From Brachypodium distachyon (Eukaryota; Streptophyta; Magnoliopsida; Poales; Poaceae): a stretch of DNA of 64,000 nucleotides. Made by a program: the position numbers and the translations under genes. The notes beneath the pieces were generated by a model. That model was not told where the DNA came from, made no database searches, and saw only the letters and a program-made list of their open reading frames with translations. The stretch lies in assembly GCF_000005505.3 (NCBI RefSeq), contig NC_016133.3, positions 11,284,001 to 11,348,000 on the forward strand, read 5' to 3'. The number at the start of each line of letters is the position of its first letter. Position 1 is the first letter of the stretch. Below are positions 1-10,877 of this stretch, piece after piece.

Positions 1-1075
1 GATAAATTTCTTTTTTTCCGATAATTTTTTCAAATAAATTATCTAAAATCATCACTTTTGAGAGTCATGGTTAGCCGGAACCACCATTTTTCAAATTTAT
101 TGCACAAAACCATCACTTTACATGCAAATTGTGTTGCGCCAAGCCCTAGTCGTATCCATTGGGGACGCCAGCCGCACACCGTGCCCAGTCATCAGGACAC
201 GTCTACCATTAACCATCATGTACTTTTCGGGCAATGTTGCTTAAACCCGCCACCTTGCCAAAATTTTTGCATAGAGAACCACTATATATGGATCATTTCA
301 AATGTGTCGGCATGAAATCATCCCATCCATGCCACATCAAGAATCTCTCTCGAGCGCGCACGAGTGTATTTGTGTTTCTCTTCACTTTCAATCGCTAGCA
401 TGCCCTCATTATAAGTCCTCCTTCCTATCAATATGCATGCACACATGAGTGTATACTTCGCAAAAAAAAAGAGTGTATATTACATGTCCGTAAATTTTCA
501 TTAGAAAATATTGCTAATTGTACACAAAAATATCTATTCTAGATCCACAAATTTATGATTTTTTGCATAGATCACTAATTAATGTATAACCTGACAAAAT
601 ATTACGGGTACGTAATATACATCTCTGTTTACATCGGGGAAAACAAAATCAGAATACTCAGCAATACTTTTTTTTTAATAATAATTGGGTTGTAAGGAGC
701 CGAAGCTCCAAATTAAGGAAGTTTTCAACTGCTTGCTCCGTTCAAACTGACTGGTGGGTCTCACATGTCGCTATAACATTCTCTGCTTTGAACCACCTCG
801 TTAGTGACGGGTGAGTCTATGCTATAAGATTCCATGTCGACACCTCTATGTTGTATATTGAGACACTTGTATATTTGCTTGTTTGTTTTTTGCCAAAAGG
901 TCGACTGAAACATAGTGGTTCTGTTACAAAAATATCGAAGAGGTGAGCAATTAATGTTGTCCCTAAAAGTGATGGTCTTATGCAATAAATCTATAACGTA
1001 GTTTCTGTCCGGCTAACAATGATCCAAAAAATGGTGATTTTGGAGAAAAGAAATTATTTGGGTGCCCGAAAGAGA
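1..1075. mobile_element. Long inverted-repeat element (MITE or MULE-like), possibly cut by the window edge
   Basis: The first about 130 bases and the reverse complement of about 945-1075 resemble each other over about 80-100 bases. Shared blocks include GTTAGCCGG, a TTTATTGCA block and CCATCACTTT, in the same order and spacing. This is the layout of a non-autonomous DNA transposon with long terminal inverted repeats. No transposase ORF is visible, and no target duplication can be read because the left end may lie outside the window. Confidence 0.45.
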
Positions 1076-1711
1076 CCCTCGTTAATTGGTCTCCACCAAC
1101 TGATTGGTGTGGTGTGTGGTAGCCAAGCACCTCGATCGCATCGCACACACGCATGCTCCTCTGTTTTGTGCTTTAGCGGTACATATTAGCTGCCAAAGTT
1201 TCGAGAGACAAAACCACACGTGCACTTTAAAGTGATGAATTGAATAAGAAAGGCAAAGGTGTATTTAGTCATAGGAAAAGATTAATTTGGATGTTTTGTT
1301 TGGATGCAGGCGACTTAATTGGACGGCCGAGTCGACTAGGAGTGATCGCTCATACAAAAGAGAGAGAGGCCGGGAGAGATCGACCGATCAGTACGTGTAG
1401 AAAACAATTGCAAAGACCTTAATTTGACATTTCTTTTTGTTGATGGTCACACTCAGAGGACACAAGACGAAAAGTAAACTAGTAAAGTGAGAGAGGTACT
1501 ACGTAGTACGTACGGAGTACATGCAAACACGAACAAGGCTGAAGCAAACGTACACACTGAGACTGAGACATCATACATATAGAAAACGAAACTGCCCACT
1601 TAAGAAAAGCTTTTCTTAAATGGGTTAAGAAAAGCATCCAAGTGTCATCGACCATGCAGCAAATGCAAGCAAAGCTGGCCACTTATTCGACGACCATGCA
1701 TATTACTCATA
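1076..1711. other. Intergenic, nothing recognised
   Basis: AT-rich spacer with only short ORFs without codon bias or recognisable motifs. It forms the 3' flank of the first proline-rich gene. Confidence 0.6.
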
Positions 1712-1937
1712 TCAGTTGGCAGCCGGCGAATGGGGAGGCGGCTTCGGCTGCGACGGGTCTGGCTTTGGATCCCGCTGCGGTTTGGGCTCAGGCTCCAGTG
1801 GTTTCGGGTCAGGCTTGGGATCTGGCTTGGGTCCAGGCTTTGGATCATCTCGGACGCCCACGCCATGAGCCAGGAGAGGAGCATTTGCGACGACAAGTAG
1901 CATGCCCAACAGAATGCACAGACAGCGTCGGCCTCAT
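1712..1937 (-). pseudogene. Secreted Lys/Pro-rich protein, copy 1, frameshifted in the signal peptide
   Basis: Smallest of three related minus-strand genes in this window (others at 6571-6963 and 10878-11465). The body reads as DPKP / GPKP / DPKP repeats ending PPPHSPAAN. The paralogues begin with Met-Arg-Arg and a hydrophobic leader. Here an ATG-AGG start lies at 1937, but the leader (LLGMLLVVANA, then the Lys/Pro body) is in the next frame, and that frame has a TGA immediately upstream. One extra base in the GGCC run just after the start would explain this. An ATG inside the leader (1904) would give a truncated signal peptide. It is either a pseudogene or a sequencing error. The paralogues suggest a small secreted, possibly cell-wall, protein; the function is unknown. 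Confidence 0.6.
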
Positions 1938-2033
1938 CTTAATTCTCGCTTTTGCTCAACTCACTCACTCACTCACACTCTCGCTGCAGGTCGGCTGTTG
2001 TTAAGCTTGAGCAAACGCATGGAAGTAGCTAGT

Positions 2034-2040
2034 GTTTATA
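2034..2040 (-). promoter_or_regulatory. TATA box of proline-rich copy 1
   Basis: The minus strand reads TATAAAC about 97 bases upstream of the ATG at 1937. All three paralogues have a TATA box followed upstream by a short GC-rich GGC-type stretch, which supports common descent including the promoter. Confidence 0.5.
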
Positions 2041-2891
2041 GCCTAGCTGAGCCAACCAACGCAGGACATGTGTCCATGCTTGCATGCATGTCCTTAATTT
2101 CAATCACTTGTCAGATTTTTGCACCGTACGTCACATGTGGTGGTGAGTAGTACGTATCAACTTTTTATCGATCCATTAATTATATATATGGCGCCCACCA
2201 CAAAGGAAAAAGAAGACGATGAGGACAATGTACGTACATGCATGCGTCCATTTGCTGGATATGCAACGAATGATCGACATGCATGCATTGTGCAAAGATC
2301 TGATCAGGTACAGGCGTACAGCCGACCCAGACCAGTGGCACTTACTGTACGCACGCATGCATGCACCGCGCCAAAGCACAATTAAAAGCTTTATACATGT
2401 CACGCATGCTAGCTAGCTCTTCGATTTATGCATGTCACGCGCTGCCCATTAATTCGACGAAACAGAGATCATCCATCGATCCATACGTTTCCAAACATAT
2501 ACGTGTACATTTGAATCTGTTCTAAATCAAATTTTGTTGAGTTTGTCTAACAAAACTAGCTAATGTTGCTAGGACTAGTATCAAATATATTTTCAAATTT
2601 CAAATTGCATTTGCTTGGTGGTGCATGTATTGATTTTGTTTTTTTACCTACAAACTTAGTTTGAGTTGACAAATCAATCTATGCATTCGGGTACGTGTGC
2701 GCGCGTAAGCTTGCACGTGCAACCAGACTACGTAGCGCGTGTAAGCCTATCAATTAATCTATGCATGCCAAAAAGAAAAGAAAAAATACAGTCAATCTGG
2801 AAGTTGCAAAATTTGACTTACTGTAGAAGAAAATTGAACAGTTTGAAGACTAGTACAACTGAAAACGGCCGGCCGGCGGTGACCAACTTTC
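2041..2891. other. Intergenic, CATG-rich, nothing coding
   Basis: Rich in ATGCATG and TACGTA tetranucleotide patterns common in grass intergenic DNA. No ORF with coding character. Confidence 0.5.
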
Positions 2892-2989
2892 TAATCCCTC
2901 CGTGTCTCAAATTTATCCAAAAATAAATGTATCTATACTTAAAAAATGTTTAGATACATGTAAAATTTCGACAAGAAACGGAAGGAGTA
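2892..2989. mobile_element. Stowaway-like MITE
   Basis: About 98 bases, bounded by TA, starting near TCCCTCCGT and ending ACGGAAGGAGT(A). The termini are near inverted repeats of the tourist/mariner-derived Stowaway type (consensus CTCCCTCCGT), with partially complementary interior arms. Confidence 0.7.
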
Positions 2990-5357
2990 CTACACATGTA
3001 GCTAGGTAGCTGTCTGGAGCACATAAATTAAAGTTCCAGGTGGGATTCCATATGGATCAAACGACTTGTCCATCGGCATCGCTAGCGCTGCTAATTAAAG
3101 TAATGCATGGTCGTTGCATGCACCATCGATCGATCGCTAACTTCGCATCTTATGTTCACATGCGAATGACAGCTAAAAACACAAACTTATACTGCTCCTA
3201 GTCCTATACATATTATTTATAGCTGGATTTAGTATTCCATGGTTGGGAGATGGAACAAATTAAGCATCTTTTTCGATCTTTTCTGTCTCTCTCGATCTAG
3301 CTACTGCTAAACTGTACTACTCTATGATCGAGTATTCCTCAATTGGAGGATCTACTTGCCTGATCAACTCAGCCTTCATTGCCTAATTAATCATCTTGGA
3401 CTTTTCTTACTGCATCTTGAGACCTATCTATTTGTGCACTTCTTCAGGTTTTTTCTCGATCTCTAGCTCCTGCATGTACACCATCCTCCCCAAGTCCCAA
3501 CTATAATTTTCCTCAATAAAAAGTCCCAATTATAATTTATATATCTCTATAGTAGTATAGAGACCCTAGTAGTATATATGCTTATAGTGATTGTTTCTCC
3601 ATATATATTTTTGGTTTGATTGTTTGTCCCCCAGCTAGCCTTTTATCTTTGGAGGGAACAAGTTAATTAAGCTAGAGAGGTAGGTGGAGGGAGGCTATCA
3701 AGTGAAAGTGCAACGACTACAAGCTAGATCCACAGAATACAATACGACTAACTACTACTCCGTACTTGCTAGCTACCTCGCTGGCCCTGGTTTTGAATAA
3801 ACCATCGCGATCATCATCACTGTACATGCACGCTCGACACAGACTTTGGGTGCGTTCTTTTCTGCGAGAAGCTGCCCCACCTAACTTCCTGCAGAAGTCG
3901 CATATCAAATTTAGCTAGGTTTTCAAAATAGTTTAGGTCAAAGTAGTTTGTTAGCCTAATCAAATTCAAATTTAGGTTACGATTTCTTCGGGAAGCTGGG
4001 TGAGGGCAACTTTTCGGAGAAGCCGGTACAGGAAGCTGAAAAAAACTGCCCTTTGCAATTAAGTAGTTTGATGTTGTCCCCGGCCGGTGTCTGAACACCC
4101 GGATCATTTTGTCCTGGCTTGTTTCCATCAAACAACACTATACGTACAGTTGTCAGATGACATGACTTATGTAAAATAATTACTACTTTTAGTTTCACAT
4201 GACCATTGATCAAAATCAAATCAATGAAGAAGCTCTCAGTCGACCGACTAGCTAGATCCTAGACGTAGGATGAAAACGTACAATGATCGACTTGCTAGTT
4301 CAAATTTTTGCTCTAGCAAATTTATAAGCATTTGGACTTATAGGAGGTAATCATTCATCGGCCTGCTGGATGAAGGAATCATCAATCATTTAGCAGCTGA
4401 AATTAATTCTTTAGTGAATCTCGAGAGTTTACAAGAAGAAGATAAGTAAAGTGTAGTACTTTGTCAGCTGGCAACTACGTGCTCGATAATAACATAGAGT
4501 ACAACGTACGAGAAAGAACAAGTTAATTAAGAGGTTCATCATCATACTATACTAGCCTATGTGCCGGGTTCATTGTATGTACGCACACTGATACACTACA
4601 TATAACAGTAAGGGCGTGCCTTGAATATATGCACTTGCGCACTTGGCACTAATGTAAGCTAATTGGCTCTGTACGTTAAGACATGGAGACACTTGTTTAT
4701 CCCTCGATTGTACCTCTATCCTATAAGGATCCAATCCAAGCATATATATAAAAGATACACACTACTAGCTGCAGAAGTAGTATGTGCTAGATTGATTGAC
4801 ATCACATAGTTTGCTACATGGAGGCATCGAGCACCTTTCCATCTGCTCCATATGCACACGCACATGCATTTCAATTCGCTGATTTCTCCTTGAAACAGCG
4901 GCAAGGGATCTAAGTATATATGTGTGAATTTTCACCTATATATGAATCTAAGAGGTGGTTCTCGAGTGATTTGGCGACTAGTTAATTTGCGATAATTAGG
5001 TACGATCGAATACGTGTGGTAAGAAACGGAATTGACCGGCCCGGTGGACGCATGCATGCATACGGGTGATGTGACGGCCAGGTGTACATATATATTGTCG
5101 TATCCAGCCGCCCTACGTCATGCACATGTATGCAAACTTTTCGTTGATCGGTCCAACATAATGTATAAAACCTATATATATAGCCCTGATCGATCGTTGG
5201 ATCGATGGAGAAGTTGAGTAGGAGTATATAATTTCTTCTTTACTTGCTATTTTCTGTCGTCGTTAAGTCAGAGCTTGTCTGCCCTGTCCTCCAAGTCTAG
5301 CTACCCAGCCAGCATAATTAAGCTTCAACACCTCGATGGCTCGATCGGCCAGCTATG
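2990..5357. other. Long spacer upstream of the ERF gene
   Basis: About 2.4 kb without a supportable gene. It contains a probable MITE at 3845-4055 and many CATG/CGATCG motifs. The right end is the proximal promoter of the ERF gene. Confidence 0.5.
3845..4055. mobile_element. Candidate hAT-type MITE
   Basis: The left end (GGGTGCGTTCTTTTC, then GAGAAGCTG) and the reverse complement of the right end (GGGCAGTTTTTTTCAGC, then GGCTTCTCCG) are imperfect inverted repeats around an AT-rich centre. Grass hAT-like MITEs often start GGGTGCGTT or GGGCGTGTT. No clean 8-bp target duplication is visible. Confidence 0.4.
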
Positions 5358-5365
5358 TATATAAG
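5358..5365 (+). promoter_or_regulatory. TATA box of the ERF gene
   Basis: TATATAAG, 75 bases upstream of the ATG at 5440, a normal spacing for a short 5' leader. Confidence 0.6.
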
Positions 5366-5439
5366 CAGTTGTAGACATACGCCGAGTTGTAATAGCCATT
5401 CTGCCCGGCCAGCTTAGCTTAGAGATTGCTTAAACAGAA

Positions 5440-6090
5440 ATGGGTCCAGCAGCTAATCCTAATCCTGTTGAGTACTATGAGCACAGCTATTCTTTTTCCT
5501 TGTCCTCCTCCGACTCCGATCAACATCCTCATGCTAGCATAGACCACGACGAGCAGGACCAGCAGCTCATCATGGAAGCCGCCTCCACTTGTAGCAGCAG
5601 CAGAAGAAGCTCCGCGCCGGCGTCGCTGATCGGGGTGCGGAAGCGGCCGTGGGGCAAGTACGCGGCGGAGATCCGGGACTCGACCCGGAACGGCGCGCGC
5701 GTATGGCTCGGCACCTTCGACACCCCTCAAGCCGCAGCGCTGGCCTACGACCAGGCCGCCTTCGCCGTGCGCGGCGCGGCCGCCGTGCTCAACTTCCCCG
5801 TCGCCCGCGTCCAGGACTCGCTGCGCGCGCTCGGCATCGGCATCGGCATCGGCAACGGGGAAGGGGATTCGCCTGCTCTGGCGCTCAAGAGGCGGCACTG
5901 CATCCGGAAGCGGAGCCCCAAGCAGAGGACTGCCGGCGCCGCCTGCGGCAGGGATCGGACGGCGCCGGTGGTGAAGAGGAGAAGGAAGCAGCAGCCAGCG
6001 GCAGCGGCAGCGGCAGCGGCGTGCGTGCTGGAGCTGGAGGACCTTGGAACAGAGTACCTCGAGGAGCTGCTCACCTTGTCCGATCTGTGA
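5440..6090 (+). CDS. AP2/ERF transcription factor, group IXc (ERF1/ERF15-like)
   Basis: Single-exon 216-residue nuclear DNA-binding protein. One AP2/ERF domain spans about residues 64-121 ([16 protein letters not shown], then VWLGTF, then [10 protein letters not shown]). It has the Ala and Asp typical of ERF rather than DREB proteins, so binding to GCC-box DNA is expected. The C-terminus ([12 protein letters not shown]) matches the acidic CMIX-1 activation motif of group IXc ERFs such as ERF1 and ORA59, which act in jasmonate/ethylene defence signalling. Two basic clusters after the domain ([15 protein letters not shown]) are likely nuclear signals, followed by an Ala run. The N-terminus is Ser/Asp-rich. 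The ATG at 5440 is the first after the TATA box. Which member of group IX it is cannot be settled here. Confidence 0.93.
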   Translation: MGPAANPNPVEYYEHSYSFSLSSSDSDQHPHASIDHDEQDQQLIMEAASTCSSSRRSSAPASLIGVRKRPWGKYAAEIRDSTRNGARVWLGTFDTPQAAALAYDQAAFAVRGAAAVLNFPVARVQDSLRALGIGIGIGNGEGDSPALALKRRHCIRKRSPKQRTAGAACGRDRTAPVVKRRRKQQPAAAAAAAACVLELEDLGTEYLEELLTLSDL

Positions 6091-6570
6091 GCCACCGAAG
6101 GCCATGGCCCATGGCAAGTGTCGAGCTTCGTCTCGTCGTCGTCAGCTCTTACGTAGGCAGACGGCTGCGTCTGTGCAAGCCGCGGTCAGCCGGTCAGCTC
6201 CAGTCCGTTTTACATGGGCTCTACTCTTTACTCTCAAAACGAACACTACCGAAAAGAGTCTCTGTGCTTTGGGCTGTTTTGTTCATAATTGGCCCATGAC
6301 AATCGTCATGGCCTTTTCCACAGCAACAATAAATCCATCGGAGCTCCCAATACCAGAGCATCATTTTGTTTTGGAGATATAATATGTCACGAGGACACGA
6401 TATGCTTTGATATAATACTTATCACAAACACAAGCAGTAGCTCACACACATAGCAGGTGCGTACGTACAACACTGCTGATTATTCCATGGATACTACTAT
6501 ACGTACTCCGTCTGATGGTTGCTTAGAGGAAGCTGGGCCGTCCATCAGATGGATCAAAGCATGCAGCAGC
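6091..6570. other. 3' flanks of convergent ERF and proline-rich copy 2
   Basis: Holds the ERF 3' UTR and the 3' end of the minus-strand proline-rich gene. No further gene is seen. Confidence 0.5.
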
Positions 6571-6963
6571 TTATTCCTTGTCTGGCGTGCCTGGGCCAAC
6601 GACCGGCGGCTTGGGCTTGGACGGACCCGGCTTGGGCTTCGGGGTCGGGTCTGGCTTCGGAGTGGGCTTTCCTGCATCAGGAGCGGGCTGCGGTTCGGGT
6701 TTCGGCTTCGGTTGATCTGGTTGAGTAGGCTTGGGCTTCGGTTGATCTGGTTGAGTAGGCTTAGGCTTCGGCTGTTCTGGTTGAGTAGGCTTGGGCTTGG
6801 GCTGCTCTGGTTCAGTAGGCTTGGGCTTGGGCTGCTCTGGTTTAGTGGGCTTTAGCTTGGGGTCAATGACGTCTGCTCCGTCGGCCTCCGCTGCAGCCAC
6901 AGCGACGACGAGCAGCAGCACAAGCAGCGCCGCCAGCTGAAGGAGAGACCACGGCCTCCTCAT
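6571..6963 (-). CDS. Secreted Lys/Pro-rich repeat protein, copy 2
   Basis: 130 residues. A signal peptide spans residues 1 to about 28: MRRPWSLL, a long Leu/Val/Ala core, then AAAEA as a likely cleavage site. The mature part is almost entirely Lys, Pro, Gln, Thr and Glu. It contains about five 10-residue units of KPKPTQPDQP type, then a PDPTPKPKPGPSKPKPP tail ending PDKE. There is no Cys and no membrane anchor. The ATG at 6963 is preferred over an in-frame ATG at 7071, because the TATA box lies at 7093-7100 and transcription would begin at about 7065 or later. Probably an extracellular or wall protein; Pro-rich repeats of this kind are typical of plant wall proteins, but this repeat is not one I can assign to a named family. 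Confidence 0.7.
   Translation of the reverse strand: MRRPWSLLQLAALLVLLLVVAVAAAEADGADVIDPKLKPTKPEQPKPKPTEPEQPKPKPTQPEQPKPKPTQPDQPKPKPTQPDQPKPKPEPQPAPDAGKPTPKPDPTPKPKPGPSKPKPPVVGPGTPDKE
6706..6855 (-). repeat. 30-bp in-frame tandem repeat in proline-rich copy 2
   Basis: About five 30-bp units (plus strand: GGTTGAGTAGGCTTGGGCTT within each) encode the decapeptide repeat. Units are very similar at DNA level, which suggests recent expansion by slippage or unequal exchange. Confidence 0.8.
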
Positions 6964-7092
6964 CTCGTGCCTTAATTTGCTTGATTCTGCTGCTAGCAAG
7001 TGTGTGTCCTGGTTAATCTCACTCTCAGATTTCTCAGTTGATCTTCCTGTGGAATCTATGTTTCCGTGCAAATGGCAATGAACTTGTCTGCG

Positions 7093-7100
7093 TATTTATA
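7093..7100 (-). promoter_or_regulatory. TATA box of proline-rich copy 2
   Basis: TATAAATA on the minus strand, 130 bases upstream of the ATG at 6963. The flank GCCACGG matches the flank of the copy 3 TATA box (GGCACGG). Confidence 0.7.
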
Positions 7101-8689
7101 GCCACGGCGAGCCACCCCAACCTGGACGTGTGTCCATCCATCCACGTCGATCGAATTTGTATAAAATAAATTATATTTTTTTTTCATTCAAATTAATTGT
7201 TGCAGCTTTGGCTATGTACTTAGTACACACTAGAAAGTAATTCATTAAGCGTGTGATGATACGGGGATCGATATGATATGATCCACCACTAGCCCTTGTT
7301 GCATGCCCCTCTGGCTCTTCTCTTTTCAAACAAATAATTCATTAATTGAACTCCACTAGCCTTAGCTAGTTAGGCATGTGGTAGACCTGCCTGCTTATGA
7401 CACGTAGCAGTTCTCTTTTTATGCAAAAAAAGCTTTGTGTAATTTAAATGAGGCAGCAAGATAACAGGGAAGTTCCAAGCCTTTGTATGAAGGGTTAATT
7501 TGTGTATGGAACTTTAGCGGCAGTAAGTACCTAACTTCGTCAGGGTAATAGATGCAAGTCGATCGATCTGCATGTGCTACATTGCATAACCATGAATACT
7601 ACTTTCACTTACTAATATAAAAATACATAGTGCGAGCTCTGGCTAGGTGTTAAACGCCAATTAGAGAAGCATTATTCAATCATTCCTCTCGTTTTCTACT
7701 GAAAGCAAGTCTATCATGCTCATGGTGATATCTCTGGGGGCGGGGGGGGGGGGGGGGGGGGGGGGGGGATCGATCTGAAAGCAAGTTATACAGGTCCATC
7801 CATCCGTCGACACATCTTGCCAACATGCCAACACGGAGTAGATCGTTCGACCTAGCTAGTAGTGCGATCGATCAATGGCGATCTTACATATATTCTCTTC
7901 TGAAAGAGCAGTTTACCTACCTGCGCGTTTTACAACACATGCATGAACATATTAGCTAGCTAGGAGATCATGTTCCGCAGTGGCGCATGTCTCAATTTTT
8001 ACTCGATCCATCACCACTCCAGCAGAAATCAAAGAGTATGCTGTAGTAGAATACAATAGGCTGAAAACTTAACTGAATATTTCTGTCTGCTCTGCAGAAA
8101 AACGGAAACAAAAATTAAATGAAAACATGAATTTAAATGGAAACTGAGGGCGTGTTCGGTAGTTCCCTGGCTTCCAACTTCCACAAACTCCACGCCGAAC
8201 GCTTCAACTCCAAGAAGCCAGATCTGGGAAGCTAGACCAATTTGCTGTACAAAATTTGGAGCACCACTTTTGAAGATTCACGGACTTACAAAAGGGATCA
8301 GAATCCAAACCATGAGCACACCCCATGGATCAAAAGAGAACCATGCATGAGCACAAGAGTTAGCCTCGCAAAATAGTGTGTCACAAATTGATAATGCGTG
8401 TCTCTACGGACGATGAGAATCCTAGATTGAGTATCTTACTTAATACATCTCTCTGTTTCACTGACTCTGCATGAGCATCGATCGGGCGCCGTTGCAGTTT
8501 GTAAACGGGCATTGTGAACGCTCTTCAAACACACGGCGTGCTGCCTGAGGAACCTTATGAATTGCATCACCTTCAAATCTTCACTAGTGATAAGTCTAGA
8601 CCCGTTTATTTATTTATTTTTACGAATACGACGGATTCGTTTTCCATTGCAGTGCTGAAATCTAGGTGTTTGCACATTGATCTTGTAGC
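7101..8689. other. Intergenic with a G27 run and a MITE fragment
   Basis: No gene is supported. It contains an uninterrupted G27 run at 7742-7768 and, near 8148-8290, sequence like one half of a hAT-type MITE (GGGCGTGTTCGGTAGTT start) whose opposite end I cannot find. Confidence 0.5.
7742..7768 (+). repeat. G27 homopolymer
   Basis: 27 consecutive G, preceded by GGGGGC. Such a run can form G-quadruplex structure and is prone to length error in replication and sequencing. Confidence 0.9.
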
Positions 8690-9767
8690 GGCGCATGGTA
8701 CGCAAGGCAGACAGCGAGGTTGTGGAGGAGAGGTGCAGCTTCTAGGACGAAAAGAGTCCATGCATGCCATTCTAGATCGATCCAAATGCCGAAGATCAAT
8801 ATCTGTGAGGTTACGGAATGCGGGTGAGAGGCTGAGAGCTGTCTCTGTCTTGTTGGGTTTTCGTCATAATAGGAGCAAGGCAGGAGATGCATGTATGATG
8901 GCGAGGTTTATGACAAGGAACACAGCCAAAGCGCAACAGGAAGTCGCCGGCAAGCTCGTCGAAGTCGCAAAGAAGGCGCTCAAGTTTCGGGAGGCTGACG
9001 AGGTGGACGGTGTCGTAGAAGCAAGCACGGATTTCCAGGGCCAGGAGCGCAGAATTGGGAGCGTCTATCTCTAGGACTGAGCCGGCAGAGCCACAGTGGT
9101 TCAAGGAAAGGAGCTGGAGCCGATTGCAAGCGCCGAGGAGGTCCGCGAAGTCGGAGCCGGTGAACCGGAGGTTGTGCAGGGTGAGGCCGGTGAGCCAGCT
9201 GAAGACGACGGGGCAGGCGGCAAGGAATGACATGAAGCGTCGTCCGAGGAGAAGACGCTGATCGTAGTTGACCATGAGGGCTGGCAGCTCTGTCATGATG
9301 GTGAACTCGAGACGCTCGGGTTGGCTCTGGAGAAGGAGAAGACGTAAGGGTCCATGCATGAGGTAGAAGGTAAGGCACAAGCTCTTGTTGATTATGGTCG
9401 TCGTCGTCGTCAAGGTTGGCACATCGTGGTCGGAGGAGCATGCAGGGGCCGGACATTGAGGAACCACCTGGTGGCGTTGGCGTAGCAAGTCATTATGGTA
9501 TCCAACGTGTGAGGGAGAATCCTAGATTACGGCAGCAAGGTGGTGACGTCGATAACGAGGCTGGAGAGCAGACGATCGAGGGAGGCGCCTCCAGCGTGTG
9601 GCGACGGCGCCGGTCCTGACGGCCGTGTGTAAGTCGACCAATTGGAGGATGCCGAGGAGAATGTCGTCAGGGAGAGCGCTGATCCTGTCGTCATCAGAGC
9701 TCTTCTTCTTCTTCTTCTTGACTCCTTTTTCCTGCTGATCTATGAACGGCGTATTAATTGTACTCAA
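8690..9767 (-). pseudogene. F-box/LRR (FBD-like family) gene, broken
   Basis: Starts at 9767 with a basic run, then an F-box (DRISALPDDILLGILQLVD, then TGAVATRWRRLP), the SKP1-binding part of an SCF ubiquitin-ligase adaptor. The family continuation follows only in other frames: a short LLSSLVIDVTTLLP stretch, then a stop. The Leu-rich region at about 9360-8970 includes LTGLTLHNLRFTGSDFADLLG and LPKLERLLCDFDEL. After a loss of the middle part, a segment near 8750 (TLFVLEAAPLLHNLAV) matches the usual C-terminal motif. At least three frame disruptions and one internal deletion make a functional protein unlikely. Family members are numerous and turn over rapidly in grasses. Confidence 0.75.
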
Positions 9768-10877
9768 TTCGTACTCGATCCATCACCACTTCACAAGGAA
9801 TTAAGGAGTATACTGTGGAATAGAATAGGGCTGAAAACTGAGCTGAATCTTTTCGTCTGTCCCGCAAAACAAAGCTAACAAAAATTAATTGAACAAATGT
9901 AAATGAAACTGAAATTTGCATAAGAGAAACGCGGAAACGATTTTTTTCATGGCGGAAACGGAATCATAATCAAAACAACAATTTCTGACTGAACATTAGC
10001 TGAGATAAAAAAAATTGCCTTCTGTAAATGTGGAACTTATCGTTTTGTCTTATAACTCCTTCTTTCCATAAAGAATGGCACGTTGATTAATTATGTTCTT
10101 TACTGGGCCTCTGTGGGTTTTTTCTGTAAATTATGACCGTGTAAAAAAAGTAGTGAGATGATTAATTATGTTCTTTACTGGGCCTATGTGGGCTGGAGTG
10201 GACTTTTATGGGCTAGAGTAGTCTGAGAGGCTTTCGGTCTGGTTTGAAGCCGGCCAACCGGCTCAGTCTGAGTTTTCTTTTCTTTCTTTTGCTGGGAGGC
10301 CCAAGTAGAGCTGCAATTTTTTTACCCTACTTAGTTCAACCAAATGAACTGTAATTTTAAAGTGACATAACTTTTTGAAAAACTAGTTCATTTGTTTGAA
10401 CTAAGGTGGGTCAACGGGTACACTGAGGATCCAAAATTTGCACCTCTAGGCCCAAGTCTGAGTCCAAAGTGGCCCACAACTCAGACTTAACATATGTTTC
10501 TAGAGTAATCAAAATTTCAAAACGACACAGAGCACAAGTTTAATTAAGTTAGAAATTCATGGACCATCGATCATACATAAAACGGGACACAAGAATAAGT
10601 AGTCACACATAGAAGATACATATGTATAACTTGATTACAATATGATGGGCACGTATACATAGCAGTGGCAGCCCAAGCAATACACACACCTTTCTACATT
10701 AGAGAGACAAGCTAGCCTCACAGCCTGCAGGTAGATGTCTAGATGAGACAGGAAATTGGTCATAGTGGCGTTACATTTAATCTGACAGCTGACTCTGCAG
10801 GTGATGAAAACGTGCCACTTATTCCTCTTAGATGGATCGATCGTCGTACAGTTGATGTTCATGTACGTGCATGCTCA
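9768..10877. other. Intergenic between F-box remnant and proline-rich copy 3
   Basis: No gene. It holds a short local duplication (GATTAATTATGTTCTTTACT at about 10084 and 10160) and the hairpin element listed separately. Confidence 0.5.
10320..10415. mobile_element. Small hairpin, MITE-like
   Basis: Arms ACTTAGTTCAACCAAATGAACT and AGTTCATTTGTTTGAACTAAG are near-perfect inverted repeats around an AT-rich 35-base centre, with extra flanking similarity (ACCC / GGGT). Likely a small foldback MITE. Confidence 0.4.

Noticed and set aside
5419..6117. 232-codon minus-strand ORF opposite the ERF gene
   Set aside because: Antisense shadow of the AP2 domain gene.
6457..6855. Plus-strand 132-codon ORF rich in Leu/Arg/Trp repeats
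   Set aside because: It is the antisense of the 30-bp repeat in proline-rich copy 2. The signal peptide, TATA box and composition all support the minus strand.
7064..7071. ATG at 7071 as the start of proline-rich copy 2
   Set aside because: It lies about 22 bases downstream of the TATA box, at or before the likely transcription start, and would bury the signal peptide 36 residues inside.
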